Assembly: GCF_002217395.1 (NCBI RefSeq)
Contig: NZ_MUHD01000017.1
Coordinates: 1-64,000, forward strand
Source: Flavobacterium plurextorum
GTDB taxonomy: Bacteria > Bacteroidota > Bacteroidia > Flavobacteriales > Flavobacteriaceae
Reading direction: 5' to 3'
Length of the DNA: 64,000 nucleotides
Shown here: positions 25,828-34,796 of the stretch, piece after piece
Layout: every line of letters starts with the position of its first letter
How positions within the stretch are numbered: the stretch's first letter is position 1
Notes under the pieces: model-generated
Told to the model about the DNA's origin: nothing
What the model saw: the letters and a program-made list of their open reading frames with translations, nothing else
The model's database searches: none
Program-made: the position numbers and the translations under genes

Positions 25828-26919
25828 ATGAAAAAACTTTTATTTTTATCAATCGCCCTATTGTCGCTGGCTGCATGTTCAAGTGATGATGATAGTAATC
25901 CAGTTGAAGTTCCAACGGTAGGAGAAACGTTGAAAGAATCAGTAGGCGGAGCAAATCAGCCAAATCAAGTTTATCTTGATTTAAGTACTGCAGAATCTAA
26001 ATCTGTAAATAGAGGAGCTTGGGATTTTGGATTTTCTACAGGTACAGATTTTAGAGTAATCCTTAATGGATCAATTAGAATGGCTGTTAAAAAATTAGAG
26101 ACATCTGATATTACAGTAGCACAAGAAATCGATATAAAAGTTTTAGCAGGAGGAGGAGAAACTCAAGCTTCCAACGGATATGTTGATAATCCTACTGGGG
26201 TTTTGGCAGGTGCCGGAGCAGGTATCGGAACAGCAATTGCAGAAATTTCTGCTACAGATGCAGATAACAAAGTTTATTTGGTAAATCTTGGATATGCAGT
26301 AGGAACTGCAAAAGCAAATCCTGGTAATGTTGCAGTTGATGGAGATCCTAGAGGATGGAAGAAAGTTAGAATCTTAAGAAGCGGTAATGGGTATAAAATT
26401 CAGTATGCTGATTTAGCTTCAAAAACGTTTACAGAAAAAACAGTTTCTAAAGATGCTGATTTTAATTTCACATTTTTTAGTTTAACTTCAGGAAATACGG
26501 TTTCAGTTGAACCTGCAAAAGCGAAATGGGACTTAAATTTTACTGTGTTTACAAATTATTTAAACATGGGACCTGGTGGTGAAGTTACTTACGCATATTC
26601 AGATTTTATTACTACAAATTTAAAAGGAGGAACGCAAGTTTACCAAGTTTTAGTTTCCGCGGGAGGATCTTACGCTGATTTTACAAAAGCAAAAGTGGTA
26701 GAAGATAGTTTTAAATCTTCTGTTACTGATCAAAGAATGATTGGGGCTAACTGGAGAAATGGCGGAGGTCAAAATGGTTCATTACCAAGCATTAGAACAG
26801 ATCGTTTTTATGTAGTTAAAGATGCTGCAGGAAACTATTATAAAGTTAAATTCCTTGCAATGACAAATGATGCGGGAGAAAGAGGTAATATTGTTTTGGA
26901 ATACGCTATCTTAAAGTAA
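25828..26919 (+). CDS. HmuY family lipoprotein
   Basis: A 363-residue lipoprotein (lipobox SLAAC, Cys 17, followed by SSDDD). The pattern ESVGGANQPNQVYLDLSTAESKSVNRGAWDFGFSTG (in parts, about 38-73), WDLNFTVFTNYL (about 233-244) and the C-terminal NIVLEYAIL match the HmuY family, all-beta heme-binding proteins that deliver heme to an HmuR-type receptor. It is longer than P. gingivalis HmuY (about 216 residues). The extra length includes a Gly/Ala-rich stretch (about 120-140). Possible axial-ligand His residues are scarce: I see none in the sequence, so heme would need Met or Tyr ligands, or another ligand is bound. Confidence 0.88.
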   Translation: MKKLLFLSIALLSLAACSSDDDSNPVEVPTVGETLKESVGGANQPNQVYLDLSTAESKSVNRGAWDFGFSTGTDFRVILNGSIRMAVKKLETSDITVAQEIDIKVLAGGGETQASNGYVDNPTGVLAGAGAGIGTAIAEISATDADNKVYLVNLGYAVGTAKANPGNVAVDGDPRGWKKVRILRSGNGYKIQYADLASKTFTEKTVSKDADFNFTFFSLTSGNTVSVEPAKAKWDLNFTVFTNYLNMGPGGEVTYAYSDFITTNLKGGTQVYQVLVSAGGSYADFTKAKVVEDSFKSSVTDQRMIGANWRNGGGQNGSLPSIRTDRFYVVKDAAGNYYKVKFLAMTNDAGERGNIVLEYAILK

Positions 26920-26985
26920 TTTTTAAATAATACCAAACTAAAATTCAGTTAATCATTAGCTTTGTTTTTTTATTTTTTTTTTGAT

Positions 26986-27018
26986 AAAGAGGTTAGATTT
27001 TTCTAGCCTCTTTTTTTT
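26986..27018 (+). terminator. Terminator of the receptor/HmuY operon
   Basis: Stem AAAGAGGTTAGA with TCTAGCCTCTTT (one mismatch) followed by a T run. Confidence 0.8.
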
Positions 27019-27063
27019 GTTTTCTTTATTGTTAAAATGAACCAAAAATGAATGATTTAATTC

Positions 27064-27071
27064 TATCTTTG
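27064..27071 (+). promoter_or_regulatory. -7 element of the SGNH/MBOAT operon
   Basis: TATCTTTG, exact consensus, about 80 bases before the GTG start of the first gene. No TTG at the right distance is visible. Confidence 0.45.
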
Positions 27072-27153
27072 CGCATCAATTTTTTTAAACAGAATTAACA
27101 GGAATTTTGATAATTAATTCTTGTCATTCTATTCTTCAAATTATAATTAGTAA

Positions 27154-28635
27154 GTGAATACAAAATCATATTTCTTTCAGTCTTTTGCAATCGTAGCATT
27201 AGCGTTTGTAGCTTTCATTGGATTTAAGCAAATCTTGCCAGATAAGATTTTTTCTGACAGTAAAGTAGATTCAAAAAATGTACTAATCGACAGTCTGCTT
27301 CTAGAGTCTGTTGCAAAAGATTCTTTGTCTTCAAAAAGCGACAGTATTGAAGAAAGCGAACGTAAACTTGGGCAGGAAAAAATAGTTTATGATGCATCTG
27401 AAGGAATCGAATTTCCGTCAGAAACTTTTGATAACTATAAAGGATATCAATACCTGATTTCTTTTTATGAAAAATTATATCAGCTGGAACAAAATCCGCA
27501 AAGTAAAGTACGAATTGCTTATTATGGAGATTCGATGACAGACGGAGATTTAATTGTGCAAGATGTTCGAACAAATTATCAAGATCGATTTGGCGGAAAT
27601 GGAGTTGGTTTTGTTCCTATAACATCAGAATCTGCAGCTTCACGCGGATCAGTAAAATCGACTTATTCTAAAAACTGGAAAACCCAATCCTATTTAAATG
27701 TAAAAAGACCAGCAAGTCCTTTTGGTGTAAACGGACATGTGTTTTTTGCAAATGACAAATCAAACACAACTTGGGTTCAATACGAAGCCGGACTTCCAAA
27801 ACATACAAAAACGTTAGATAATCCAACCTTATTTTACGGAAGATCTTCTAAAAAAGGAAATGTGAACTTTATAATCGGAAAAGATACACTTCGAAGAACG
27901 CTGGCTCCAAGTAATCTAGTAAACAGTTTAAAAGTGACTTCGGGAAGTATAAAAGGATTTAAAGCAAATTTTATTCATGCCGATTCAATTCCAATTTATG
28001 GATTTAATTTTGATAATGGCAGCGGTGTTCATGTTGATAATTTCTCTCAAAGAGGAAACTCGGGACTTCCAATTTCGATGTTCGATGCCAATGTGATGAA
28101 GGCTTTTAATAACAGCCTAAAATACGATTTGATTATTCTTCATTACGGAACTAACGTATTGAATTACGGAACCAAAAATTATTTCTGGTACGAAAAAGGA
28201 ATGACAAAAACCGTAAACAAAATAAAAGAATCATTTCCGGGAGTTTCTATTTTAATTGTTTCAACCGCAGATAAATCGACTAAATATGATTTAGAAATGA
28301 AAACAGATTCGGCAGTAGTTCCTTTAATGAAAGCTCAAAAAAGATATGCACTGGAAACAGAATCTGGATTTGTCAATTTATATACCTTAATGGGAGGTGA
28401 TGGTTCAATGGTAAAATGGGTTGATGAAGCTCCGGCAAAAGCCAATAAAGATTATACACACTTTAATCAAAGAGGTGCAAAAGCAATTGGTAATTTGTTG
28501 TACAATCAATTAAACAAAGGTTACGAGCAATATAAGGTTTTACGTGAAAAACGCGAATCAGGCGTTACAACTAGAACAAGTAAAAAGCCCAAAACAGATT
28601 CCGTATCTGTAAAAATAGACAGCGTAAATGAATAG
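27154..28635 (+). CDS. SGNH/GDSL-type hydrolase, membrane anchored
   Basis: A 493-residue protein starting with GTG. One N-terminal membrane segment (about 7-25), a Ser/Asp/Lys-rich linker, then an SGNH fold: block I YYGDSMTDGD (Ser near 127), a GTN block (about 331-335) and block V DYTHFNQRG (Asp and His near 433-436). It is likely a periplasmic esterase or O-acetyltransferase acting on a polysaccharide. The next gene overlaps its end by 8 bases and encodes a second SGNH protein, and then an MBOAT gene follows, so the three act together, as in alginate- or peptidoglycan-type O-acetylation systems. GTG is the only start that gives the hydrophobic segment, since no ATG precedes it in frame. 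Confidence 0.85.
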   Translation: MNTKSYFFQSFAIVALAFVAFIGFKQILPDKIFSDSKVDSKNVLIDSLLLESVAKDSLSSKSDSIEESERKLGQEKIVYDASEGIEFPSETFDNYKGYQYLISFYEKLYQLEQNPQSKVRIAYYGDSMTDGDLIVQDVRTNYQDRFGGNGVGFVPITSESAASRGSVKSTYSKNWKTQSYLNVKRPASPFGVNGHVFFANDKSNTTWVQYEAGLPKHTKTLDNPTLFYGRSSKKGNVNFIIGKDTLRRTLAPSNLVNSLKVTSGSIKGFKANFIHADSIPIYGFNFDNGSGVHVDNFSQRGNSGLPISMFDANVMKAFNNSLKYDLIILHYGTNVLNYGTKNYFWYEKGMTKTVNKIKESFPGVSILIVSTADKSTKYDLEMKTDSAVVPLMKAQKRYALETESGFVNLYTLMGGDGSMVKWVDEAPAKANKDYTHFNQRGAKAIGNLLYNQLNKGYEQYKVLREKRESGVTTRTSKKPKTDSVSVKIDSVNE

Positions 28636-30049
28636 ACTAATTATTTTCTTTTGTTGTCTCTTTTTCTCAACAAACGATAAAACTCCCAAGACAGATTCAC
28701 TTTCAATAACAAAAAACATGATTCATAAGATTGATACAGCAGTAGTTGAGCCTATTTCAGGTAATCAAATTTATAATGCAGTTGTATTAGAGTCGTTTTT
28801 TAAGAAAGTAAAGGATAATGAAAGTAATAATAATCATAAAATTAATATTGCTCACATTGGAGATTCTCATATTCAGAGTGATTTAATGACCAATGAAATT
28901 AGGAAAAATCTCCAACAAAAATTTGGAAATGCAGGCCGAGGCTTAGTTTTTCCTTATCAACTGGCAAAAACAAACGGCTCTTACAACGAACGTTTTTATT
29001 CAAATAGAGCGTGGGAAAGCTATCGCAATATTCATCCTTTTAAAAACTGTCCTGTTGGTTTAAGCGGAATTGCACTTTGGAGGAATAATGACGGTTTTGT
29101 TGTTGAATTGAATATTAAAGATGCAGCCTATAAATTTAATTCCATTTATATAATAACACCTCAAAACGAGGATATGTTTAATTTGGCAACATCAACGCAA
29201 ACAAAAACGATTCAGACAACAGAGCGAAAAGTTATAACACATAAAATAAAAAAGGGAGAAGCAATTTCAACAATTGCAGATAAATACAATGTGTCAATTG
29301 CCGAAATAAAAAGAGAAAATCATTTAAAATCAAACAATATTCGTGCAGGACGAACATTAAAAATTTCAACAAACGAAACCAGACCAAAGAATATTGTAAG
29401 TTCAGAATTTGTCACTTTAGATTTAGAATCAGATTCGTTTTCTCATACCTATCATTCAGACAAACCACTGGATAAAATTTATTTGCTTCCTAACAAAAAT
29501 GCAGATAAATATGAGCTTAATGGAATTGTTTTAGAAAAAGATGCTCCAGGAATTATTTATAGCGGAATTGGTGTGAATGGCGCAAAGTTCTCGGATTATA
29601 ATAAATATCCTTTGTTTTTTGAGCAGTTAAAATCATTGCATCCAGACTTGTTAGTTCTTTCACTAGGAACAAATGAAAGTTATGATCATATGGAGAGTAC
29701 TGCTTATATAGAAGAATTACGCGATTTTATAAAAAAAGTAAAAGAACACAATAGTAATGTTTCTATAATAGTAACAACACCGCCGCCTTCTTTACTCAAA
29801 GCGAGAAAACCAAATGTTTATATTAGAGATTATGCAAAAAGTATTCTTGAAATTGCAAAAACAGATGGCTTTGCAGTTTGGGATTTATATGGAGAACTTG
29901 GCGGAATGGAAGGAATTCGGAATCTAAAAACTACCGGATTAATTGGGCCAGATTGGGTTCATTATTCCAAAAAAGGATATGAAAAACAAGGAAATTTGTT
30001 TACAGAGGCATTTTTAAAAGCATACGAAAATTTTAAATCAAAGAATTAA
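28628..30049 (+). CDS. SGNH hydrolase with an inserted LysM domain
   Basis: A 473-residue exported protein. The hydrophobic N-terminus contains CC (residues 9-10), possibly a lipoprotein or signal peptide. Block I is HIGDSHIQSD (Ser near 80), the GTN block is LSLGTNES (about 343-350) and block V is DWVHYSKKGY (Asp and His near 441-444). Between block I and the GTN block, a LysM domain (about 203-247, THKIKKGEAISTIADKYNVS to NNIRAGRTLKI) interrupts the fold, which would hold the enzyme against peptidoglycan or a related N-acetylglucosamine polymer. Overlaps the preceding gene by 8 bases, so translation is probably coupled. Function is inferred from fold and neighbours. Confidence 0.85.
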   Translation: MNRLIIFFCCLFFSTNDKTPKTDSLSITKNMIHKIDTAVVEPISGNQIYNAVVLESFFKKVKDNESNNNHKINIAHIGDSHIQSDLMTNEIRKNLQQKFGNAGRGLVFPYQLAKTNGSYNERFYSNRAWESYRNIHPFKNCPVGLSGIALWRNNDGFVVELNIKDAAYKFNSIYIITPQNEDMFNLATSTQTKTIQTTERKVITHKIKKGEAISTIADKYNVSIAEIKRENHLKSNNIRAGRTLKISTNETRPKNIVSSEFVTLDLESDSFSHTYHSDKPLDKIYLLPNKNADKYELNGIVLEKDAPGIIYSGIGVNGAKFSDYNKYPLFFEQLKSLHPDLLVLSLGTNESYDHMESTAYIEELRDFIKKVKEHNSNVSIIVTTPPPSLLKARKPNVYIRDYAKSILEIAKTDGFAVWDLYGELGGMEGIRNLKTTGLIGPDWVHYSKKGYEKQGNLFTEAFLKAYENFKSKN

Positions 30050-30050
30050 A

Positions 30051-31730
30051 TTGATAACAATAGACAGCATTAATGATTGGTTCATAGGTCATTTTGGTGC
30101 AATAACAATAGAACAAGTAAAAAGCTGGTTTATTTATAATCCAGAGGAAAAGCTATTATTTAATACGGGATTATTCTTAGGATTATTTCTGGTTTTTTAT
30201 TTTGTGTATGGCTTTTTGCGCAAAACATTTTATTTAAGATTAACGTACGTTATTCTCTTCTCGCTTTTCTTTTATTATAAGTCAAGTGGAATTTACTTTT
30301 TACTGTTACTGCTTTCTTCAGTTGTAGATTATGGTTTGAGCCAAATTATCTATAATGAAACAAAAGACAGTCGAAAAAAACTATATCTAGTTATTAGTGT
30401 AATTTTAAATTTAGGATTGCTTGGATATTTCAAGTACACTAACTTTATGATTGCGACTTATAATGATATGTTCAATGGCAATTTTAAGCTCCATGATATA
30501 TTTCTTCCAGTCGGGATTTCGTTTTATACTTTTCAATCGATGAGTTATATTATTGAAATTTATCGAGAAGAAATTAAGCCTACAAAAAACTACATCGAAT
30601 ATTTGTTTTTCGTTTCCTTTTTTCCGCAATTAGTTGCCGGGCCAATTGTACGCGCCAAAGATTTCCTTCCTCAGATTTATCAAAAATTAAACTTAACAAA
30701 GCAAGACGTTAACAATGCTTTATTTTTGATTATCGGAGGATTAATTAAGAAAACAGTAATTTCAAATTACATTTCAGTAAATTTTGTCGACCGTGTTTTT
30801 GATACGCCGATGAGTTATACTTCATTCGAAAATTTAATGGCTTCTTACGGTTATGCCATTCAAATTTATTGTGATTTCTCTGGATATTCAGATATGGCAA
30901 TTGGGATCGCTTTATTACTCGGATTCAAATTACCAGCCAACTTTAGAACACCATATAAGTCAACATCGATTACAGATTTCTGGAGAAGATGGCATATTTC
31001 GCTTTCAACCTGGTTAAAAGATTTCTTGTATATTTCGATCGGTGGAAACAGAGAAGGATCATTTGCAGGATATTTATTTCCGAGTTTGTTCTTTTTCGGA
31101 TTGCTGTTATGGGGAATAACAAGTTATAATACTAGTGTAATTCCGTTAATAATTGCATTTGGTTCAATTGCACTTTTTTGCTTGTCTTTTTTACTTTCAA
31201 GCAAGCGCCAACAAACTTTAGTAACAAATTTGAATTTGTTTACAACAATGCTTTTAGGAGGATTATGGCATGGAGCAGGAGCACAATTTATTGTTTGGGG
31301 AGCATTACACGGTTTAGCATTAGCCGTTCATAAGATTTTTATGGAATTTTTTCCATCTAAAAAAGAAGGTTCAAATTTTTTATGGAGATTCTTTTCAATC
31401 GTGATTACATTTCATTTTGTAGTTTTCTGCTGGATCTTTTTCCGTGCAAGAGATTTCGAAACCGCTTTGCAGGTAATTAATAATATTGGTCAGCTAACTT
31501 TCGAACCAGAACATTGGCAGGCAATAATTTTAGGCTATAAAAATGTGTTTTTATTAATGTTGTTTGGATACGTTTGGCATTTCTTGCCAGAAGTAATAAC
31601 AGATAAAATGAAATTCGTTTTTGACAAAACACCATTATTACTAAAAGCAGTAATTCTAGGTTTCGTTTATTGGATTGTTTATGCAACAGCGGTTGCTGGT
31701 TCACAGCCATTTATTTACTTCCAGTTTTAA
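30051..31730 (+). CDS. MBOAT family O-acyltransferase
   Basis: A 559-residue polytopic membrane protein of the MBOAT family (AlgI/DltB type). About a dozen hydrophobic segments; the family signature LGGLWHGAGAQFIVWGALHG (about 401-420) contains both conserved His residues. The motif FPQLVAGPIVRAKDFLPQI (about 190-208) is also usual in AlgI-like proteins. It would move an acyl group, typically acetyl, across the inner membrane to an external acceptor, handing it to the SGNH proteins encoded upstream. It begins with TTG two bases after the previous stop codon, and there is no ATG near the N-terminus. Confidence 0.9.
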   Translation: MITIDSINDWFIGHFGAITIEQVKSWFIYNPEEKLLFNTGLFLGLFLVFYFVYGFLRKTFYLRLTYVILFSLFFYYKSSGIYFLLLLLSSVVDYGLSQIIYNETKDSRKKLYLVISVILNLGLLGYFKYTNFMIATYNDMFNGNFKLHDIFLPVGISFYTFQSMSYIIEIYREEIKPTKNYIEYLFFVSFFPQLVAGPIVRAKDFLPQIYQKLNLTKQDVNNALFLIIGGLIKKTVISNYISVNFVDRVFDTPMSYTSFENLMASYGYAIQIYCDFSGYSDMAIGIALLLGFKLPANFRTPYKSTSITDFWRRWHISLSTWLKDFLYISIGGNREGSFAGYLFPSLFFFGLLLWGITSYNTSVIPLIIAFGSIALFCLSFLLSSKRQQTLVTNLNLFTTMLLGGLWHGAGAQFIVWGALHGLALAVHKIFMEFFPSKKEGSNFLWRFFSIVITFHFVVFCWIFFRARDFETALQVINNIGQLTFEPEHWQAIILGYKNVFLLMLFGYVWHFLPEVITDKMKFVFDKTPLLLKAVILGFVYWIVYATAVAGSQPFIYFQF

Positions 31731-31749
31731 AATAATAGGTTCATAGATA

Positions 31750-31941
31750 CAAAGTCACAAAGGCGCAAAGGTTTTATTTTTTGTGCCTTTTTTGTTTCTA
31801 GCAGATTTAGCAGATATAGCTGATTTTTGTGTGTACTCTAAAAAGTAATCTGCCCAATCTGCGAGAGTGAAAAAATAATTTTTGCAATTAGGGAAATTAG
31901 TGTAATTCGTGGCAAAAAAACTTTGCGCCTATGTGTCTTTG
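31750..31941. repeat. Imperfect inverted repeat of a dispersed intergenic family
   Basis: Left arm 31750-31770 (CAAAGTCACAAAGGCGCAAAG) pairs with 31921-31941 at 19 of 21 positions. Between them lies AATTCGTGGCAAAA (31906-31919), which also occurs inverted near 40853. Repeats of this type (fragments like TTTGCGCC and TTCGTGGC) recur in Flavobacterium spacers; no gene is present. Confidence 0.6.
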
Positions 31942-31967
31942 TGGCAAAAAATGCGTATAAATAAAAA

Positions 31968-31998
31968 TTGCCTGAAATAGCTATTTAGATTATCTTTG
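31968..31998 (+). promoter_or_regulatory. ffh promoter
   Basis: TTG (31968-31970), 20-base spacer and TATCTTTG (31991-31998): a close match to the Flavobacterium promoter, 23 bases before the ffh ATG. Confidence 0.65.
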
Positions 31999-32020
31999 CA
32001 CTTCAAATAAAGAAAATAGT

Positions 32021-33373
32021 ATGTTTGATAATTTAAGTGATAAGTTAGATAAAGCGTTCCATATATTAAAAGGACACGGTAAAATTACAGAAGTAAACGT
32101 TGCCGATACCTTAAAAGAAGTTCGTCGTGCCTTACTTGATGCCGATGTTAACTTTAAAATTGCTAAAGATTTTACAACCAAAGTAAAAGAAAAAGCAATT
32201 GGACAGGACGTTTTAACAACGCTTCAACCAGGACAATTATTGGTGAAGCTGGTAAAAGATGAGCTGACAGAATTAATGGGAGGTGATGTTGCCGGAGTTA
32301 ATCTTTCTGGAAATCCAAGCGTTATTTTAATGTCTGGACTTCAAGGTTCTGGTAAAACTACTTTCTCAGGAAAATTAGCCAACTTCTTAAAAACAAAGAA
32401 AAATAAAAAACCACTTCTTGTAGCGTGTGATATCTACCGTCCTGCGGCGATTAATCAGTTACATGTTGTTGGAGATCAAATAGGTGTTGAGGTTTACTCA
32501 GAACCAGAAAACAAAAATCCTGTAGAGATTGCTCAAAATGCAATTAAACATGCAAAAGCAAACGGTTTCAACGTTGTTATTGTCGATACAGCTGGACGTT
32601 TAGCAGTTGATCAGGAAATGATGGATGAAATTGCACGTGTTCACAAAGCAATTCAACCACAAGAAACATTGTTCGTTGTAGACTCTATGACAGGACAAGA
32701 TGCTGTAAATACAGCAAAAGCCTTCAACGATATCTTAAACTTTGATGGAGTTATCTTAACGAAATTAGATGGTGATACTCGTGGTGGAGCTGCAATCTCG
32801 ATTAAATCGGTTGTAAACAAACCAATCAAATTTGTAGGTACAGGCGAGAAGATGGAAGCAATTGATGTTTTCTATCCAGATCGTATGGCTGAGCGTATTC
32901 TTGGTATGGGTGACGTTGTGTCGCTTGTTGAAAGAGCTCAAGAACAATTTGACGAAGAAGAAGCAAGAAAACTTCAAAAGAAAATTGCTAAAAACGAATT
33001 CGGTTTTGATGATTTCTTAACGCAGATTCAGCAAGTAAAGAAAATGGGTAATATGAAAGACTTGGTTGGAATGATACCAGGAGCTTCAAAAGCCATGAAA
33101 GATGTAGAGATCGAAGATGATGCTTTCAAACATATCGAAGCAATCATTCACTCGATGACGCCAATCGAAAGAAGCAAACCAGCCATAATCGACGTAAAAA
33201 GAAAAGCCAGAATTGCAAAAGGTTCCGGAACTAAAGTCGAGCAGGTAAATCAGTTAATGAAGCAGTTTGACCAAATGAGCAAGATGATGAAAATGATGCA
33301 GGGCCCAGGCGGAAAAAATCTGATGAAAATGATGGGAGGCATGAAAGGAATGCCAGGAGGAATGCCGAGATAA
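32021..33373 (+). CDS. ffh: Signal recognition particle GTPase Ffh
   Basis: The SRP54 homologue that binds signal sequences and targets ribosomes to the membrane with FtsY, 450 residues, normal length. N domain (about 1-85), then the GTPase domain with G1 GLQGSGKTT (about 107-115), DIYRPAAINQL (about 137-147), VIVDTAGRL (about 186-194) and the TKLDGDTRGGAA motif (about 246-257). The C-terminal M domain (about 300-450) is rich in Met, ending MKGMPGGMPR. Single gene with a strong promoter and a hairpin at its end. Confidence 0.98.
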   Translation: MFDNLSDKLDKAFHILKGHGKITEVNVADTLKEVRRALLDADVNFKIAKDFTTKVKEKAIGQDVLTTLQPGQLLVKLVKDELTELMGGDVAGVNLSGNPSVILMSGLQGSGKTTFSGKLANFLKTKKNKKPLLVACDIYRPAAINQLHVVGDQIGVEVYSEPENKNPVEIAQNAIKHAKANGFNVVIVDTAGRLAVDQEMMDEIARVHKAIQPQETLFVVDSMTGQDAVNTAKAFNDILNFDGVILTKLDGDTRGGAAISIKSVVNKPIKFVGTGEKMEAIDVFYPDRMAERILGMGDVVSLVERAQEQFDEEEARKLQKKIAKNEFGFDDFLTQIQQVKKMGNMKDLVGMIPGASKAMKDVEIEDDAFKHIEAIIHSMTPIERSKPAIIDVKRKARIAKGSGTKVEQVNQLMKQFDQMSKMMKMMQGPGGKNLMKMMGGMKGMPGGMPR

Positions 33374-33380
33374 TAAAATT

Positions 33381-33435
33381 AAAAGTTTCAAGTTTTAGGT
33401 TTCAAGTTATGAAACTGAAATTTGAAACTTTTTTA
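33381..33435 (+). terminator. ffh terminator with nested hairpin
   Basis: Outer stem AAAAGTTTCAA (33381-33391) with TTGAAACTTTT (33422-33432), an inner stem GTTTC/GAAAC, then a T tract. Confidence 0.6.
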
Positions 33436-33495
33436 ATTACATAAATATTTAAGTTTCACAAATAATGTGAAACATGAAACTTTAAACTTGAAACA
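33381..33495. repeat. Array of GTTTCA-type inverted repeats between ffh and folD
   Basis: GTTTCAAGTTT (33385-33395) is inverted at 33485-33495, and a perfect hairpin GTTTCACA/TGTGAAAC lies at 33453-33473. The motif GTTTCA/TGAAAC occurs at least seven times in the 125-base spacer. Such reiterated GTTTCAAGTTTCA sequences are common in Flavobacterium intergenic DNA. Confidence 0.55.
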
Positions 33496-33500
33496 ACAAA

Positions 33501-34388
33501 ATGCAACTACTAGACGGTAAAAAAACATCTAACGACATTAAAAACGAAATTGCAGCCGAAGTTCAATCCATAAAAGCCGCAGGAGGAAAAGTGCCTCATT
33601 TAGCAGCAGTTTTGGTTGGAAACAACGGAGCAAGTTTAACTTACGTAGGAAGTAAAGTAAAATCATGTCAGGAAATCGGATTTGATTCAACTTTAGTGAG
33701 TCTGGCGGAAACAATTACCGAAGAGGAATTGTTAGCTAAAATTAAAGAGTTAAACGAAGATGACAATTTAGACGGATACATCGTTCAGTTACCGTTACCA
33801 AAACACATCGACGAGCAAAAAATCTTATTAGCGATCGATCCTGATAAAGATGTAGATGGTTTTCATCCAACAAACTTTGGTAGAATGGCGCTTGAAATGG
33901 AAAGTTTTATTCCAGCAACACCATTCGGGATTATGGAATTGCTTGAACGTTACAAAGTTGAAACTTCAGGAAAGCATACAGTTGTAATTGGAAGAAGCCA
34001 CATCGTTGGGCGTCCAATGAGTATTTTGATGAGCCGTAAAGGAAATCCAGGTGATTCGACAGTTACCTTAACACACAGCCGTACTAAAAACTTAGAAGAA
34101 TTCACTAAAAATGCTGATATTATTATCACAGCTTTAGGAGTTCCTGAATTTTTAAAAGCGGATATGGTAAAAGAAGGAGTAACGATTATCGACGTTGGAA
34201 TTACTCGCGTAGAAGATGCGTCAAACGCAAAAGGATATGTTATTAAAGGTGACGTTGATTTTGACGGAGTAAGCAAAAAAGCTGCATTCATTACCCCAGT
34301 TCCTGGTGGAGTAGGACCAATGACAATTGCAATGTTATTAAAAAATACACTTTTAGCGCGCAAAATGCGAAGTGCAAAAAACAAATAA
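33501..34388 (+). CDS. folD: Methylenetetrahydrofolate dehydrogenase/cyclohydrolase FolD
   Basis: Bifunctional NADP-dependent methylene-THF dehydrogenase and methenyl-THF cyclohydrolase of one-carbon metabolism, 295 residues. Hallmarks: [14 protein letters not shown] (Tyr and the catalytic Lys, about 51-64), [11 protein letters not shown] (about 92-102), [10 protein letters not shown] (about 114-123), [12 protein letters not shown] (about 160-171) and [10 protein letters not shown] (about 270-279). It lies behind ffh after a repeat-rich spacer; no shared promoter is evident. Ends at a strong terminator. Confidence 0.97.
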   Translation: MQLLDGKKTSNDIKNEIAAEVQSIKAAGGKVPHLAAVLVGNNGASLTYVGSKVKSCQEIGFDSTLVSLAETITEEELLAKIKELNEDDNLDGYIVQLPLPKHIDEQKILLAIDPDKDVDGFHPTNFGRMALEMESFIPATPFGIMELLERYKVETSGKHTVVIGRSHIVGRPMSILMSRKGNPGDSTVTLTHSRTKNLEEFTKNADIIITALGVPEFLKADMVKEGVTIIDVGITRVEDASNAKGYVIKGDVDFDGVSKKAAFITPVPGGVGPMTIAMLLKNTLLARKMRSAKNK

Positions 34389-34403
34389 AATTGCCTAAAA
34401 ATA

Positions 34404-34441
34404 TAAAAAAAAGCCTGTTCTATATAGAACAGGCTTTTTTA
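34404..34441 (+). terminator. folD terminator
   Basis: Perfect long stem AAAAAGCCTGTTC with GAACAGGCTTTTT, followed by T residues. Confidence 0.9.
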
Positions 34442-34452
34442 TTGCATTAATT

Positions 34453-34613
34453 TTTTAAACACATAGAAACATAGAATTTAATTTTCAAAAAAGAAATGCA
34501 AAAGAGAAACAAATTTCTTTCACATAGTTTACTCGGACTCCAGCTATGTTTGTTTAAATAAAGTGAAACGCCTTTTTTACAGTTACAAAATCTATGTTTC
34601 TATGTGTTTAAAA
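34453..34613. repeat. 161-base element with 23-base perfect inverted ends
   Basis: TTTTAAACACATAGAAACAT and the next three bases (34453-34475) are exactly inverted at 34591-34613. The interior has no reading frame. It lies between folD and the CorA-type gene. The size and ends resemble a MITE or a REP-type palindrome, but I see no target-site duplication. Flanking DNA to 34796 shows nothing else. Confidence 0.55.
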
Positions 34614-34796
34614 TCTGCGCAAAGATCCATTTTAATATTTAATTAGTAGTTTAAAGTTTTCGTTCTTAAAAATAAAGAATACTTTTGCACCACTTAAAAA
34701 ACACATGCCCAAATGGACGATTATTATTCGTTAGTATTAAATTAAAAGCAGCTTTTGAAAATTTCAAAATGCTGTGATAACACCCTGTATTTTGAA

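Noticed and set aside
26920..27153. Iron-responsive site after HmuY
   Set aside because: Only a terminator and the -7 element of the next operon are visible; no palindrome that could serve as an operator.
33950..34384. 144-codon open frame antisense to folD
   Set aside because: Shadow of the folD gene; folD has all its conserved motifs and the antisense frame has no recognisable signal or domain.
34453..34613. Insertion sequence or transposon
   Set aside because: Inverted ends are present, but there is no transposase frame inside and no visible target-site duplication, so I list it only as a repeat.
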